A DNA stretch of 64,000 bases from Bufo bufo (GCF_905171765.1 NC_053390.1:143982968-144046967); one strand, 5' to 3'. Positions 1 to 11,945 are shown, numbered from the stretch's first letter. Program-made: numbers and translations. The notes: generated from the sequence alone by a model not told the origin.

Positions 1-281
1 CTGGATCCGGCACTAATACATTCCTATGGGGAAAAATGCCGAATCCGGCATTCAGGCAAGTCTTCAATTTTTTTCGCCGGAGATAAAACCGTAGCATGCT
101 ACGGTTTTATCTTTTGCCTGATCAGTCAAAAGGACTGAACTGAATACATCCGGATGCATCCTGAACGGATTACTCTCCATTCAGAATGCATGGGGATATG
201 CCTGATCAGTTCTTTTCCGGTATATAGCCCCTGTGACGGAACTCTATGCCGGAAAAGAAAAACGCTTGTGTGAAAGTACCC
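1..281. mobile_element. MITE fragment, right end only
   Basis: The last bases form the terminal inverted repeat seen elsewhere in this window (GTGTGAAAGTACCC at the right end, compare GTGTGAAAGTAGCC at 1562-1575), followed by TTA, the usual 3-bp target site of this group. The left end lies outside the window. The interior has short palindromes and no coding capacity. PIF/Harbinger-like assignment is inferred from the TIR and TWA target. Confidence 0.5.
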
Positions 282-284
282 TTA

Positions 285-690
285 GTCGGAGACTTCCTTC
301 CTCCAAAACAGCCTAGCGCAGTGCTATAGACTACCTATTTGTGCTGGTGATGTCACCAGGTTCACTGCTAGGTGAAAGTCTCTGCCTAGCATAGTGATCG
401 AAACAAACACAGGCTTGCAAATTCTCCAATGCTCTTAAAATAATTAAAAAAGCTTATCTGGGTTCAGCCCTGAACCTGGAGAACCCATTTAACACACAGC
501 AAGAAACCATAATAAAGCACAGGTGCCATACAACATCATTCCACAAAAAGCAAGAATTTTTTATTGCATTTAATAATGCATTGTAAACTATTATATTAAA
601 AAAATGACAAAAAAAAGTTTTATTTTATTTTTGCCTGATGCAATAAACACCATCATTGTTGTATTAATGTACAAATGACATGCATTTTGT
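285..690. other. No gene seen
   Basis: AT-rich sequence without a supported reading frame, RNA gene or recognisable repeat end. It is the left flank of the Tc1-like element that starts at 693. Confidence 0.5.
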
Positions 691-1077
691 TACAGTGCCT
701 TGCAAAAGTATTCACCCCCTTGACTTTTATCGTATTTTGGTGCCTCACAACCTGGAATTAACATGGATTGTTTGAGGATTTGCATCATTCAAATTACAGA
801 ACATGCCCACAACTTTGAAGATGTTTGTTGTTTTATAGTGAAGCAAATATCTAAAATGACAAAATAACCGAAAAAGTCAATGTGCATAACTATTTGCCCC
901 CCTAAAGTCAATACTTTGTATAGCCACCTTTTGCGGCAATCACAGCTCCGAGTCGCTTTGGATAAGTCTCTATGAGCTTGCCACATCTTACCACTGGGAT
1001 TTTTGTTCATTCCTCCTTGCCGAACTGCTCCAGCTCCTTCAGGTTGGATGTTTGCTCTTGTGAACAGCATTCTTTAA

Positions 1078-1575
1078 GGCTACTTTCACACTAGCATTCG
1101 GGTGTCCGCTCGTGCGCACCGTTTGAAGGGGCTCACGAGCGGCCCCGAACGCATCCGTCTGGCCCCAATGCATTCTCAGTGGAGGCGGATCCACTGAGAA
1201 TGCATCCGCCTGCCAGCATTCAGCCTCCGCTCCGCTCAGTGAGCGGACACCTGAACGCTGCTTGCAGCGTTGGGGTGTCCGCCTGGCCGTGCGGAGGCGA
1301 GCGGATCCGTCCAGACTTACAATGTAAGTCAATGGGGACGGATCCGCTTGAAGATGACACAATATGGCTCAATCTTCAAGCGGATCCGTTCCCTATTGAC
1401 TTTCAATGTAAAGTCTGAACGGATCCGCTCAGACAACTTTCACACTTAGAAAATTTTCTAAGTTTTAATGCAGACGCATCCGTTCTGAACGGATGCAAAC
1501 GTCTGCATTATCGGAGCGGATCCGTCTGATGAAACATCAGACGGATCCGCTCCGAACGCTAGTGTGAAAGTAGCC
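1078..1575. mobile_element. MITE, PIF/Harbinger-like, 498 bp
   Basis: Begins GGCTACTTTCACACTAGC and ends with the inverse. TAA flanks it at 1075-1077 and 1576-1578. The Tc1 sequence resumes exactly across the insertion, which proves the boundaries. The interior is a set of CGGATCCG-centred palindromes and has no transposase. A 3-bp TWA duplication suggests mobilisation by PIF/Harbinger transposases; this is inference from family knowledge. It is nearly the same length as the copies at 2795 and 63162. Confidence 0.85.
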
Positions 1576-2323
1576 TAAGTCTGACCACAGATTTTCTATT
1601 GGATTGAGATCTGGGCTTTGACTAGGCCATTCCAACACATGTACATGTTTCCCCTTAAACCCCTCAAGTGTTGCTTTAGCAGTGTGTTTGGGGTCATTGT
1701 CCTGCTGGAAGGTGAACCTCCGTCCTAGCCTCAGATCACGCACAGAGTGGTACAGGTTTTGCTCAAGAATATCCCTGTATTTAGAACCATCCATCTTTTC
1801 CTCAGCTCTGACCAGTTTTCCAGTCCCATCCCCCACTATGATGCTGCCACCACCATGTCTCATTGTGGGGATGGTGTTCTTTGGGTGATGTGATGTGTTG
1901 GGTTTGCGCCAGACATAGCGTTTTCTTTGTTGGCTGAAAAGTTAAATTTTAGTCTCCTCAGACCAGAGCACCTTCCTCCATAAATTTTTGGAGTCTCCCA
2001 CATGCCTTTTTTGCAAACTCACAACTTGCTTTTTTGTTTTTTACTGAATGTAATGGCTTTCTTCTGGCCTCTCTGCCATAAAGCCCAACTCTATGGAGCG
2101 TACGGCTTATTGTCGTCCTATGTACAGATCCTTCAGTCTATGCTGTGGAACTCTGCAGCTTTTCCAGGGTTACCTTAGGTCTCTGTACTGCCTCTCTGAT
2201 TAATGCCCTCCTTGCCCGGTCCGTCAGTTTTGGTGGGCGGCCGTCTCTTGGCAGGTTTGCTGTTGTGCCATGTTCTTTACATTTGGTTATGATAGATTTG
2301 ATGGTGCTCCTGGGGATCATCAA
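1537..2323 (-). pseudogene. Tc1-like transposase remnant
   Basis: DDE transposase of a Tc1 element, now in pieces. The segment read from 2323 to 2138 is N-terminal DNA-binding sequence with the linker motif NLPRDGRPPKLT. The segment from 1863 down carries the second catalytic Asp in QDNDPKHT and the catalytic Glu in PIENLW, 34 residues apart, so the family is DD34E. Coding sequence is cut by a MITE at 1575, and the reading frame is lost between the two pieces. No full-length product is possible. Confidence 0.85.
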
Positions 2324-2794
2324 AGATTTAGATATTTTTTTTAACCTAACCCTGACTTCTACTTTTCAACAACATTGTCCCTTACTTGTTTGGAGAGTTC
2401 CTTGGTCTTCATGGCAGTGTTTGGTTAGTGATGCCTCTTGCTTAGGTGTTGCAGCCTCTGGGGCCTTTCAAAAAAGGTCTGTATATGTAATGACAGATCA
2501 TGTGACACTTAGATTGCACACAGGTGGACATCATTTCACAAATTATGTGACTTCTCAAGGTAATGGGTTGCACCATAGCTATTTATGGGCTTCCTAACAA
2601 AGGGGGTGAATACATACGCACATGTCAATTTTCTGTTTTCTATTTCTAAACAATATTTTTATTTATATATTTTTCTCATTTCACGTCACCAATTTAGACT
2701 ATTGTGTTCTGATCCTTCACATAAAATTCAGATTAACAAAACATTGAACTTAACATTGTAAAAAAAAAAAAAAAAAAGACAAGGGGTGTTATTA

Positions 2795-3293
2795 GGCTAC
2801 TTTCACACTTGCGCTTGATCGGATCCGTTCTGAACGGATCCGATCATATTAATGCAGACGGAGGCTCCGTTCAGTACGGATCCGTCTGCATTAATAACTT
2901 AGAAAAATTTCTAAGTGCGAAAGTAGCCTGAGCGGATCCGTTCAGACTTTCAATGTAAAGTCAATGGGGGACGGATCCGCTTGAAGATTGAGCCATATGG
3001 TGTCATCTTCAAGCGGATCCGTTCCCATTGACTTACATTGTAAGTCTGGACGGATCCGCACGCTTCCGCACGGCCAGGCGGACACCCGAACGCTGCAAGC
3101 AGCGTTCAGCTGTCCGCCTGGCCGTGCGGAGGCGAGCGGAGCGGAGGCTGAACGCCGCCAGACTGATGCAGTCTGAGCGGATCCGCATCCATTCAGACTG
3201 CATCAGGGCTGGACGGAAGCGTTCTGCTCCGCTCGTGAGCCCCTTCAAACGGAGCTCACGAGCGGACAGCAGAACGCTAGTGTGAAAGTAGCC
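2795..3293. mobile_element. MITE, PIF/Harbinger-like, 499 bp
   Basis: Sister of the MITE at 1078. It has GGCTACTTTCACACT-type TIRs and flanks TTA (2792-2794) and TAA (3294-3296), consistent with a TWA target with one change. It sits just inside the right end of the same Tc1 element. The interior again consists of CGGATCCG palindromes. Confidence 0.8.
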
Positions 3294-3314
3294 TAACTTT
3301 GGTAAGGCACTGTA

Positions 3315-3662
3315 AATCACAGTCCTATAGTTGCTTGATTATTGTTTTTATTGTAATATTTTTTAACAGACTTCAAAACCATGAATAGAAAATCAGATGT
3401 CTTATCGAAATACGACAAATTAAAAAAGTAACTGAAAGAAGGGATGTATTGCATTTGTTATGTAGGGAGACCTCTAACAAGGTAAAATTACTAGCAAACT
3501 GTGCATGAACGTTGTCTTGAAGAGTTGTACAAATTGACAGTTCATTTATACGTACAGATGATTCTGCTGATTATTTAGAAGAAACCAAACGTTAATCCGA
3601 TAACTGCATGATCATCAGTGGAGATGAAGGCAGTATTTACATTCATGGATCTTTTCTTTTAT
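3315..3662. other. No gene seen
   Basis: AT-rich spacer between the Tc1-like element and the solo LTR. I see no supported frame or repeat end. Confidence 0.5.
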
Positions 3663-3667
3663 GGGGA

Positions 3668-4663
3668 TGTCACAGTGCGGTTCACTGTGACAGTTGTGCC
3701 CGTGTAAGCTGGCTGCCTTCTCTCTCGCGTACTGGCTGCATGCTGATTCTTGTGTGTGCTTTTTGCTTGGGGCTGTGGTCCTCTGTTTGTACACTGTTAC
3801 CAGTTTTTGTGTCCTTGAGCCTTGCTAGGTTTGCCCAGAGCGGTTTTTGCCATCAGTGGTTTTGCTCGTTAAAGTATCGATGTTTCCTTGCTTTCATGTC
3901 TGTCTGCTCTGTTTTACCATGTCTTGCCTGTATTCTTGTTTATGTCAGCCTGGCAGTGCTTAACTGCTTCTGATCCTGTCCTGTTTATGTTTTACCTTTG
4001 GTAAGATGTTGTAGCATGTTCTTTGCCTGCTTGTCTTGAAGCCTGGTCATGTTGGTTCTTCAGAGGGAGGACATTTTAGTCCATGTGTGCAGCTCTAACT
4101 AGGACCGCTATGTAACAGTGTCTTCATAGGGTATAGTTATCTGTCAGTTCTGTGTCTTGTTGTGCAGCTATGTCTGTTCGCCCATGGACTAACTCTGAAT
4201 AGAGAACAGGCATCTGCTTGTCTGGTTCTGTGTATTGTCTGGTTCCTGTTCTGTGTCTTTTATGAACTGTGTCATGTGTAATGGTTGGGTTCCTGTTCTT
4301 GTGCCTGGGTTTCAGTCTAGTCTTGTGTTTGTCTGGACCACTGGTGTGTGAACCAGCATCTGTCTCTGCAGGTGAGTGTCCAAGTGCACAGGGACCATCC
4401 TGGACGTGCGACCTGGTGAGCCCCCGGCTAAGTTCATCCCCACCACCAGGGGCTCTGTGAAGAACGGGGCTCACTTAGTGTCCACCCTCTGGGTTTGGCC
4501 CAGTGCTTTTGCCACAGTACCCATTGCCTGCTTATCCAGTGGTTACTGTTATGATCGTTTATTACATCTGTAATAAAGTATTCAGTAGGTTTCCTGGTCT
4601 GTTATCTGTCTCGTCATGTTTTTGAGAGGCTCTTGAGGTCTGCCTGTCCTTCGGAACGTGACA
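3668..4663 (+). mobile_element. Solo LTR, 996 bp
   Basis: Starts TGTCACAG and ends CGTGACA, so it has TG…CA termini with a perfect 6-bp terminal inversion (TGTCAC/GTGACA). GGGGA precedes it at 3663-3667 and follows it at 4664-4668, a 5-bp target duplication. A polyadenylation-type AATAAA lies near 4573, placing the R/U5 part at the right and transcription on the plus strand. No internal domain remains, so this is an LTR-LTR recombination product. The 121-codon frame at 3608-3973 runs across its left edge and is not a gene. Gypsy or ERV origin cannot be told from the LTR alone. Confidence 0.75.
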
Positions 4664-5687
4664 GGGGACACCCAATCAATACTGGAATTGGTTGTCCATA
4701 TAGAAATTCATTATTCCTGCAAAGCTGAGCGTTATTTAACCGCCTCCGGACCGCCTAACGCAGGATCGCGTTCCAGAGGCGGCAGCCCTGCGCACAGTCA
4801 CGCATATACGCGTCATCTCGCGAGAGGCGAGATTTCGCTCAAAGCCGGCCCGCGCATGCGCATCGCGGGCCGGCAAAAGTTAGAGGACAAGTTTGTCACC
4901 AGCCTGCCGGCCAATGATCGTGGCTGGCAGGCTGGCGATTTTCAAAAAAACGAATGAAAAGCCAGATAACACATCATTTCTAGTAAATATGATGTGTTAA
5001 ATGGCTTGTCTGCTCCTCTGCTGGTCCTTTTCGTCGGTTGGTTCCAGCAGAGAAGCAGAGATCACTGTGAGTACCCACCAACACTACACTTAGCCCCAGA
5101 TCACCCCCCATCACCCGAATTAACCCCTTGATCACCCCTTGATTGCCCCTGTCAATCACCTAGTGAAAGGAAAAAAGTAATCAGTGTAAACTGTCACTTT
5201 TTTTTCCACTGGTATTGACTGTTAGGTTTTAGGATAGTTTAGGCCCCTTGGTTAGGTAGTTTAGCGTCAGTTAGCGCCCAGCCCACCGCACCGCAGTCAC
5301 TGATTCGCTGCTTAGCGTATCGCTAATCAGCATTTGTACATTTATAGTATCTGTAAGGGATCAAAACTGATCACAGTCAGATCTATAATTGTATTAGTGT
5401 CACCTTAGCTCGCCCTCCACCCAAAACGCAGTGTTTGCCCGATCAGGCCTGATTGGTCGCCCACACGTGCGTTCACCCACGCCCGCCCCGCCGCAGTGAC
5501 AAAAAATATATATTTTTTTGATCACTGCACAATCACTTTCCAAGCGCTGTGGCGATAAAAAAATCTGTTTTGATATTTTTTATCAACCGCAGCGGCCTCC
5601 GGTACTTCGCTAGCCTCCCCTTTGTAAGACAGGCTTGCTTTTTTTCTTGGGTAGTCTCAGGGAATACCCCTAAATTTAGTAGTCCAA

Positions 5688-7635
5688 ATGTCAAACAGGG
5701 GGTATTCTTCTGAAGAGGCCTACAGGATTCTGGCCCAGTCGGATGAGGAATGGGAACCCTCATCTGACGAATCTAGCCGGTCAGAATATGAACCTGTAGA
5801 AAGCAGTGGCAGTCTGACCCAAAGTTCGGACGAGGAGGTGGAGGTCCCTGATAGAACCAGGCGTACCCGGCCCCGTGTCGCTAGACCACAGGTTGCGCAG
5901 GATCCGCTTCAAGAGCAGCAGAGTGGGGCTGGCGCTGTCGGATCACGTGGTGAGGCATACACCAGCAGCGCAGCCCTCCCTGGACCTAGTACCAGCACTG
6001 CCGTACAACATGGTGAAGTGGCGAGCACCAGAAGGGCAGTTGAAGCTGGTACGGTGGCACGTGCAGTAGTTACCCCGTCGCAGCCACCGCACAGACAGGC
6101 CCGTAGAGCCCCTAGCGTCCCTGAGGTGCTGGCAAATCCGGATTGGCAGTCACCAACTTCAGCCGCACCATTAGTTCCCCCTTTCACCGCCCAGTCTGGA
6201 GTTCGGGTTGAGACAGCTCAGATCGGTTCGGCCCTGGGATTTTTTGAGCTGTTCTTGACTGCGGAGCTCTTGGACTTAGTCGTGGCAGAAACAAATCGGT
6301 ATGCCACTCAATTTATATCCGCCAACCCGGGAAGCTTTTATGCCCAGCCTTTCCGGTGGAAACCAGTCCAAGTTTCCGAAATTAAAATTTTTCTGGGCCT
6401 TCTCCTCAACATGGGTCTAACCAAAAAGCATGAATTGCGGTCATATTGGTCCACGAACCCGATTCATCACATGCCCATGTTCTCTGCTGCTATGTCCAGG
6501 GCACGATTTGAGGCCATCCTGCGTTTCCTGCACTTTAGCGACAACACCACCTCCCGTCCCAGAGGCCACCCAGCTTTTGACCGGCTCCACAAAATTCGCC
6601 CCCTCATAGACCACTTCAACCAGAAATTTGCAGATTTGTATACCCCAGAGCAAAACATCTGCGTAGTCCCTAATACATTTTACCGGGCGCCTTGGCTTCA
6701 AACAATACATCCCAAGCAAGCGCGCCCGGTATGGGGTCAAATTGTATAAGCTCTGTGAAAGGGCCACAGGCTATACCCACAAATTTCGGATCTATTAGGG
6801 AAAAGATCAGACCCTGGAGCCGGTCGGTTGCCCTGACTACCTGGGGAGCAGTGGGAAGACAGTCTGGGACTTGGTGTCACCCTTATTTGGCAAGGGGTAC
6901 CATCTTTATGTGGACAATTTTTACACAAGTGTGGCCCTCTTCAGGCATTTGTTCCTAGAACAGATTGGCTGCTGTGGCACCGCGCGAACTAGTCGCGTGG
7001 GCTTCCCCCAACGGCTCGTTACCACCCGTCTTGCAAGGGGGGAGAGGGCTGCCTTGTGTAACGAAGAACTGCTCGCGGTGAAATGGAGAGACAAGCGTGA
7101 CGTTTACATGCTCTCCTCCATTCACGCAGACACGACCATACAAATTGAGCGAGCAACCCGTGTCATTGAAAAGCCCCTCTGTGTCCATGACTATAATTTG
7201 CTCATGGGAGGGGTGGACTTCAATGACCAGATGCTGTCTCCGTATTTAGTTTCCCGATGCACCAGACGCTGGTATAAGAAGGTGTCTGTATATTTGATTC
7301 AATTGGCTGCATATAATAGTTTTGTTCTCTACAGTAAGGCTGGGAGAACACGATCCTTCCTCAAATTTCAGGAAGAGATCATCGAGAACCTCCTGTATCC
7401 AGAAGGTTCCGTGGCCCCATCCACCAGTGTAGTTAGCCGTCTACACGAGCGACATTTCCCCAGTGTCGTTCCTGGTACCTCAACCCAACCGTCACCCCGA
7501 AAAAGATGTTGTGTCTGTAGCAGGAGTGGAATAAGGCGTGACACCCGCTATTTCTGTCCTGACTGTCCTGACCACCCTGCCCTATGCTTTGGAGAGTGTT
7601 TCCGGAAGTACCACACACAGGTACACTTAGCATAG
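5688..7635 (+). pseudogene. piggyBac-family transposase, broken
   Basis: Cut-and-paste transposase acting at TTAA sites. The start at 5688 gives an acidic Ser/Glu-rich N-terminus typical of the family, followed by the DDE_Tnp_1_7 region (FFELFLTAELLDLVV… and YWSTNPIHHMPMFSAAMSR). The first part ends at 6749. The downstream part resumes in another frame, with VDNFYTSVALF, MGGVDFNDQM and a C-terminal cysteine-rich finger (CCVCSRSG…CPDCPDHPALC). The break lies near 6660, where the first catalytic Asp motif should stand: a short deletion appears to have removed it and shifted the frame. A further in-frame stop lies near 6796. The protein cannot be catalytic. Confidence 0.9.
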
Positions 7636-7639
7636 GGAT

Positions 7640-8380
7640 TGCATCTCACATGAGTGGGTTATTGGCTATTCACTCGGGGGCCCCTATTGTACTGCTTTGA
7701 CCACACATTTACCCTAACTCTCCCAATAAGACACAGAAACCAGAGTTGGATAATAATGGCCACAGCAGCCGTTTATTAACATAAATACAATAAACCATAA
7801 ATCATATTACAGTTTCTTACCCATGACGAGGGAGGTCCTTGAAGCCCCAAATTCGTTAAAACACAAGTCACCAAAAAACTGGCACATCCGTCTTGCCTCC
7901 AGCCGTAAAACACCAGCTCGGAGACCACCTGACGGACGCCTTTTTTCCGAGCCAACTGTCCAACCATGGGAGTCCAGCCCCACCATTGAGGCCCTCCCAT
8001 TCACCTGAAGCATCCTTACCACCAACTTCGAGGACCTCCCACCGCCACGACTGCCGCGACATAACATACACATACAACACATAACAACCCATGCCCCAAC
8101 CCAAACCGCCACCTATCCCCTAAGGCCTTCACCAAGGGAGGGAGGGTGGGAGTTTGCTCCTTCTCCTCAGATTTTTCAAATCTAAAATGGCTCCTACACT
8201 CCTCCCCTTAATATAACCTCCCTATACCACCCCCTTTTAACTCCACCCACCGCAATTCCTACATCTACTTAACCCTATCACCGCTGGCCCCCTCCTGCCA
8301 AAACCCCTCATGACGGCCTCCCCTAACTGTCGCCCAGTACGGCCTCACTGGACAGGCACACAGTGCTATTAGGGCCCTTT
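7640..8380 (-). other. Unassigned segment, possible minus-strand LTR or DIRS end
   Basis: No protein is supported. Read on the minus strand, it has a TATA-like stretch near 8210 and an AATAAA followed by GC-richer sequence near 7775-7780, an arrangement like an LTR or DIRS-type terminal region. I could not find matching ends or a target duplication, so this is a weak suggestion. The overlapping short frames here look random. Confidence 0.25.
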
Positions 8381-9359
8381 CACTCACAGCTGCTGCAAAC
8401 CTCTCCTTTCACCTGGGATAAAGTGTATAATGTACTTCGCCACATCTTTGGGCGATTTGCGCTTTGCACATTGTCTCATGGGGAAGGAGAGGTTTGTCCT
8501 ATAAAAGGTAAAAAAAAAAAAAAAAACACCAGTAACCAAAAAAGTTAACTTCAGTTCAAAAAGTTAAAAAAAAGTTTATATGTTCTGTTCAAAAGTTATT
8601 ATAAAGTTAATAAAATTTATTGCGTTGCGGCCTGGTTTTTTCTTTTTTGTTTTGTTTTTTTACCTTCCAGGTGGACCAACCGATCGACTAGCTGCAGCAC
8701 TGATGTGCATTCTGACAGAAGCATTGCGCTGTTGTCAGATTACACACAAGTCGGTGTATGCGGCGCTGCAAGACGAGATTTCTCCTCTGCAGTAAAAGAT
8801 ACGTTTGCCGAGGCATATGAGCTGAGGAGGCGGTGGTGTTCATATGCTTTGGCAAACACTTTGTATACATATATAAAAAAAATAATAATCCCGGCAATGA
8901 TTTATTCATCCACATCGATTGATGTGAATGGATAAATCTGGTTTGCCAGGGCATACGAGCTAAGTGGGTATGGATGTTGGGCGGAGCTCCTATTTCCTGG
9001 CAGACGCCTTTCCCCTCCTTTTTTTTTTTGGGCAGAGATTTTTTCATCCACATTGATCGATGCGAATGAAGAAATCTGTGCCATTCATTTTTTTCTTTCA
9101 GCCCAGAGGCTGAACGAAAAAAAAAAAATCTCATTACCCGTATGCTCAATATAAGGAGAATAGCAGAAACTCCTCATGCTGGCCATACATGTAATGATTG
9201 CGGAGACCCTCAAATGCCAGGTCAGTACAAACACCCCACAAATAACACCATTTTGGAAAGAAGACATCCCAAGGTATTCGCTTAGGGGCATATTGAGTCC
9301 ATGAAAGATTGAAATTTTTGTCTCAAGTTAGCAGAAAGGGAGAAAAAAAAAATAAAAAT

Positions 9360-10120
9360 CCATTTCCGCTAACTTGTGGCAAAATTTTTTTTTTTCTATG
9401 AACTCGCCATGCCCCTCATTGAATACCTTGGGGTGTCTTCTTTCCAAAATGGGGTCACATGTGGGGTATTTATACTGCCCTGGCTTTTTAGAGGCCCTAA
9501 AGCGTGAGAAGAAGTCTGGGATCCAAATGTCTAAAAATGCCCTCCTAAAAGGAATTTGGGCACCTTTGCGCATCTAGGCTGCAAAAAAGTGTCACACATG
9601 TGGTATCGCCGTACTCAGGAGAAGTTGGGGAATGTGTTTTGGGGTGTCATCTTACATATACCCATGCTGGGTGAGAGAAATATCTTGGCAAAAGACAACT
9701 TTTCCCATTTTTTTATACAAAGTTGGCATTTGACTAAGATATTTATCTCACCCAGCATGGGTATATGTAAAATGACACCCCAAAACACATTGCCCAACTT
9801 CTCCTGAGTACGGAGATACCAGATGTGTGACACTTTTTTGCAGCCTAGGTGGGCAAAGGGGCCCACATTCCAAAGAGCACCTTTCGGATTTCACCGGCCA
9901 TTTTTTACAGATTTTGATTTCAAACTACTTACCACATATTTGGGCCCCTAGAATGCCAGGGCAGTATAACTACCCCACAAGTGACCCCATTTTGGAAAGA
10001 AGACACCACAAGGTATTCACTCATGGGCATAGTGAGTTCATAGAAGTTTTTATTTTTTGTCACAAGTTAGTGGAATATGAGACTTTGTAAGAAAAAAAAA
10101 ATCATCATTTTCCACTAACT
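9360..10120. repeat. Palindromic module of the piggyBac element
   Basis: About 760 bp made of two inverted halves meeting near 9710 in a short AT-rich spacer. Each half runs from CTAACTTGTG…ACAAAA through ATGGGGTCAC and TGCAAAAAAGTGTCACAC to CCCATGCTGGGTGAGA. The same module occurs three times in tandem in the element at 36404-40870. Frames translated here are non-coding by-products of the symmetry. Confidence 0.8.
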
Positions 10121-10429
10121 TGTGACAAAAAATAAAAAGTTCTATGAACTCACTATGCCCATCAGCGAATACCTTAGGGTGTCTACTTTCCGAAATGGGG
10201 TCATTTGTGGGGTGTTTGTACTGTCTGGGCATTGTAGAACCTCAGGAAACATGACAGGTGCTCAGAAAGTCAGAGCTGCTTCAAAAAGCGGAAATTCACA
10301 TTTGCACATACCAAAAAACTAGTTGTTACACCACTTTACACACATTAAAGTGATTTTCTGGGATTATAATCAGTGTGGGTTTGACTACTGGCACCTCAGC
10401 TGTTTGAGGAGACTTCAGCACTCCTGTAA

Positions 10430-10508
10430 GGCTACTTTCACATTAGTGTTAGCAGTGTCCGGCAGGCTGTTCCGACAGGAGAACAGACTGCCAGATCCAA
10501 AAAAATTG
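10430..10508 (+). mobile_element. MITE fragment, left end only
   Basis: GGCTACTTTCACATTAG after TAA (10427-10429) is the left TIR of the PIF/Harbinger-like MITE group. The partner end is missing. The fragment stops just before the virus-like remnant region. Confidence 0.5.
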
Positions 10509-10879
10509 TCATGGTAAGAAAAGCCGAACCATAAATTTAAACACTAAATACATGGTCCTTTTTAAGAACCCTCGTGCTAAATTACAGATTATTACGTTGG
10601 GGGTGGCAAATGTACCCCGGTAAAACACATTTCTTTTTAGAAGCTTTTGAAGATGCTACACTTTTGAATGTATATAAAATGTGTTTGTACGCAACGTCTT
10701 GTAATGTTTTTATTAGTTTTACATAAACTCTTTTTAAATAAAATGTAGTCCGCTTTTTTCTTTTTACAATAAATCCACTATCTTGATTAGTTAAAATTGC
10801 ATAAACAGTTGGTTCGCATTGTTTGATAGATGCTGCTTAAAAATGTTGCTAAAATTACGGGTATTGCCGAGATATTGTG

Positions 10880-11418
10880 AAAACAGTACTACACGCCGAA
10901 AGCTGTTGGCTCTTATGGCGGCGTAGAGCCCTTATTCAGAGAAGTACAAAAATTTGTTTGCATATCTAACCACGAGAATCTTTTTCTGGGGAACATACCG
11001 CGAACAGTAATACTAACGTTTGTGGACAACGAGTCATTTTCAGGTCATTATCAAAGAAATCCTTTGTGCTTCAACCACTATAATGTGAATTATACGGCCT
11101 TATATTTGGACGGGGCAACAGATACCCGCAAAACTGTTTCAACCTAATTTCCAAGACGAATCAGCGGTTCGAGAATAAATGTCGCTGGTGCATATTTCGG
11201 GAAAGCATAAGGCTGACAACGCTTTATCCGTGGACTGCTATACATTGTTCGCTTTTGATTTATCGCAAGAACCCGGCGGTCATTTCTCGCTAGTAAAAAG
11301 CAGAAATCTCAGAGCTGAAATTAGATTTGTAAACACTATTGACATGATTGTGTATTCAGTTTATGAAAACATTATTGAAATAAATATTAGAAGAGAAGTT
11401 TTATATGATTTTCAATAA
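10880..11418 (+). pseudogene. Major capsid protein C-terminal part (Polinton/adintovirus type)
   Basis: Double-jelly-roll major capsid relative. Visible motifs, in order: ENLFLGNIPR near 10974, then TFVDNESFSG and FNHYNVNYTALYLDG, then QPNFQDES, and finally YTLFAFDLSQE and NIIEINIRREVLYDFQ up to the stop at 11416. These match the conserved C-terminal half of capsid proteins of Polintons/Mavericks and adintoviruses (family knowledge, not a search). The frame shifts near 11115 and an in-frame TAA stands at 11176-11178. The upstream half is not recognisable. The protease-like gene starts two bases after this stop, a compact arrangement expected in such elements. It is an old, inactive copy. Confidence 0.75.
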
Positions 11419-11420
11419 AA

Positions 11421-11945
11421 ATGAATAATTATGAAATTACCCGTGTTATTAAAACCGACTTTCACGCCCGTCACATATTTAAAGGTGTATTTCTGTGCGA
11501 TTTATTACCTAAAAATAAAATCATCGACCGCCCGGCGGCCTACATTGTAAATACGGACAATTCATATAAGCGGAGATGACACTGGATTTTAATTATATTA
11601 AAGCCTGACAACGTATCTATATTTTTTGATAGTTATGGATTATCGGCATCGAGTGAGCTATTTCCTGCTGAATTTATAAAATTTTTATACAAAAATTCTA
11701 AGACTATAAGGTATCAAAACAGACAAATCCAGGACGTCGCTAGTTTGGTCTGCGGCCATTACTGCATCTATATCTTACATTGTATAGCTAAAGGAATACC
11801 TTTTGAAAGTGTATTAAAAATGTTTACGAGTGATTTAAGAAAAAATTATCGTGTTGTGCGCTCCTTTGTAGCAACGCGTATGAAACAATTATGTATACGC
11901 TGTTGTAATTACACACAAACTTGTCGGTCCCTAATTGGTTGTTAA
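11421..11945 (+). pseudogene. Adenain-type cysteine protease, one stop
   Basis: Maturation protease of the adenovirus/Polinton type, which cleaves capsid precursors during assembly. The ATG at 11421 follows the capsid stop at once. Residues that fit the catalytic set are readable: His in HWIL (codon 11580), Asp in FFDSYG, Gln in NRQIQD and Cys in VCGHYC (near 11752). The frame is open to 11945 except for one TGA at 11577-11579, directly before the His codon. Length (about 174 codons) is close to the usual 200. The single stop with otherwise conserved active-site codons suggests moderate age. Polinton, adintovirus and another endogenised adenain-bearing virus remain possible sources. Confidence 0.75.

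Larger units (their letters stand above)
693..3312 (-). mobile_element. Decayed Tc1/mariner element with two nested MITEs
   Basis: The left end begins CAGTGCCTTGCAAAAGTATT and the right end at 3297-3312 is a diverged inverted copy (…GGTAAGGCACTG). TA flanks both sides (691-692 and 3313-3314), the classical Tc1/mariner target duplication. The transposase is on the minus strand and broken. Two MITEs (1078-1575 and 2795-3293) are inserted within it. Without them the element is about 1.6 kb, normal for a Tc1 element. It is an old, inactive copy. Confidence 0.9.
4740..10316 (+). mobile_element. piggyBac-type element, right end lost
   Basis: TTAA at 4736-4739 is followed by a terminus (CCGCCTCCGGACCGCCTAAC) that matches the inverted right end of the element at 36404-40870. 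It carries a piggyBac transposase and, downstream, the same palindromic module as that element (here once, around 9360-10120). Homology to the second element stops near 10310 and no closing TTAA-flanked terminus is found, so the right end is truncated. The segment 7640-8380 lacks a counterpart and may be a separate insertion. Confidence 0.75.

Noticed and set aside
3608..3973. 121-codon ORF with hydrophobic runs
   Set aside because: Crosses the left edge of the solo LTR; no homology recognised.
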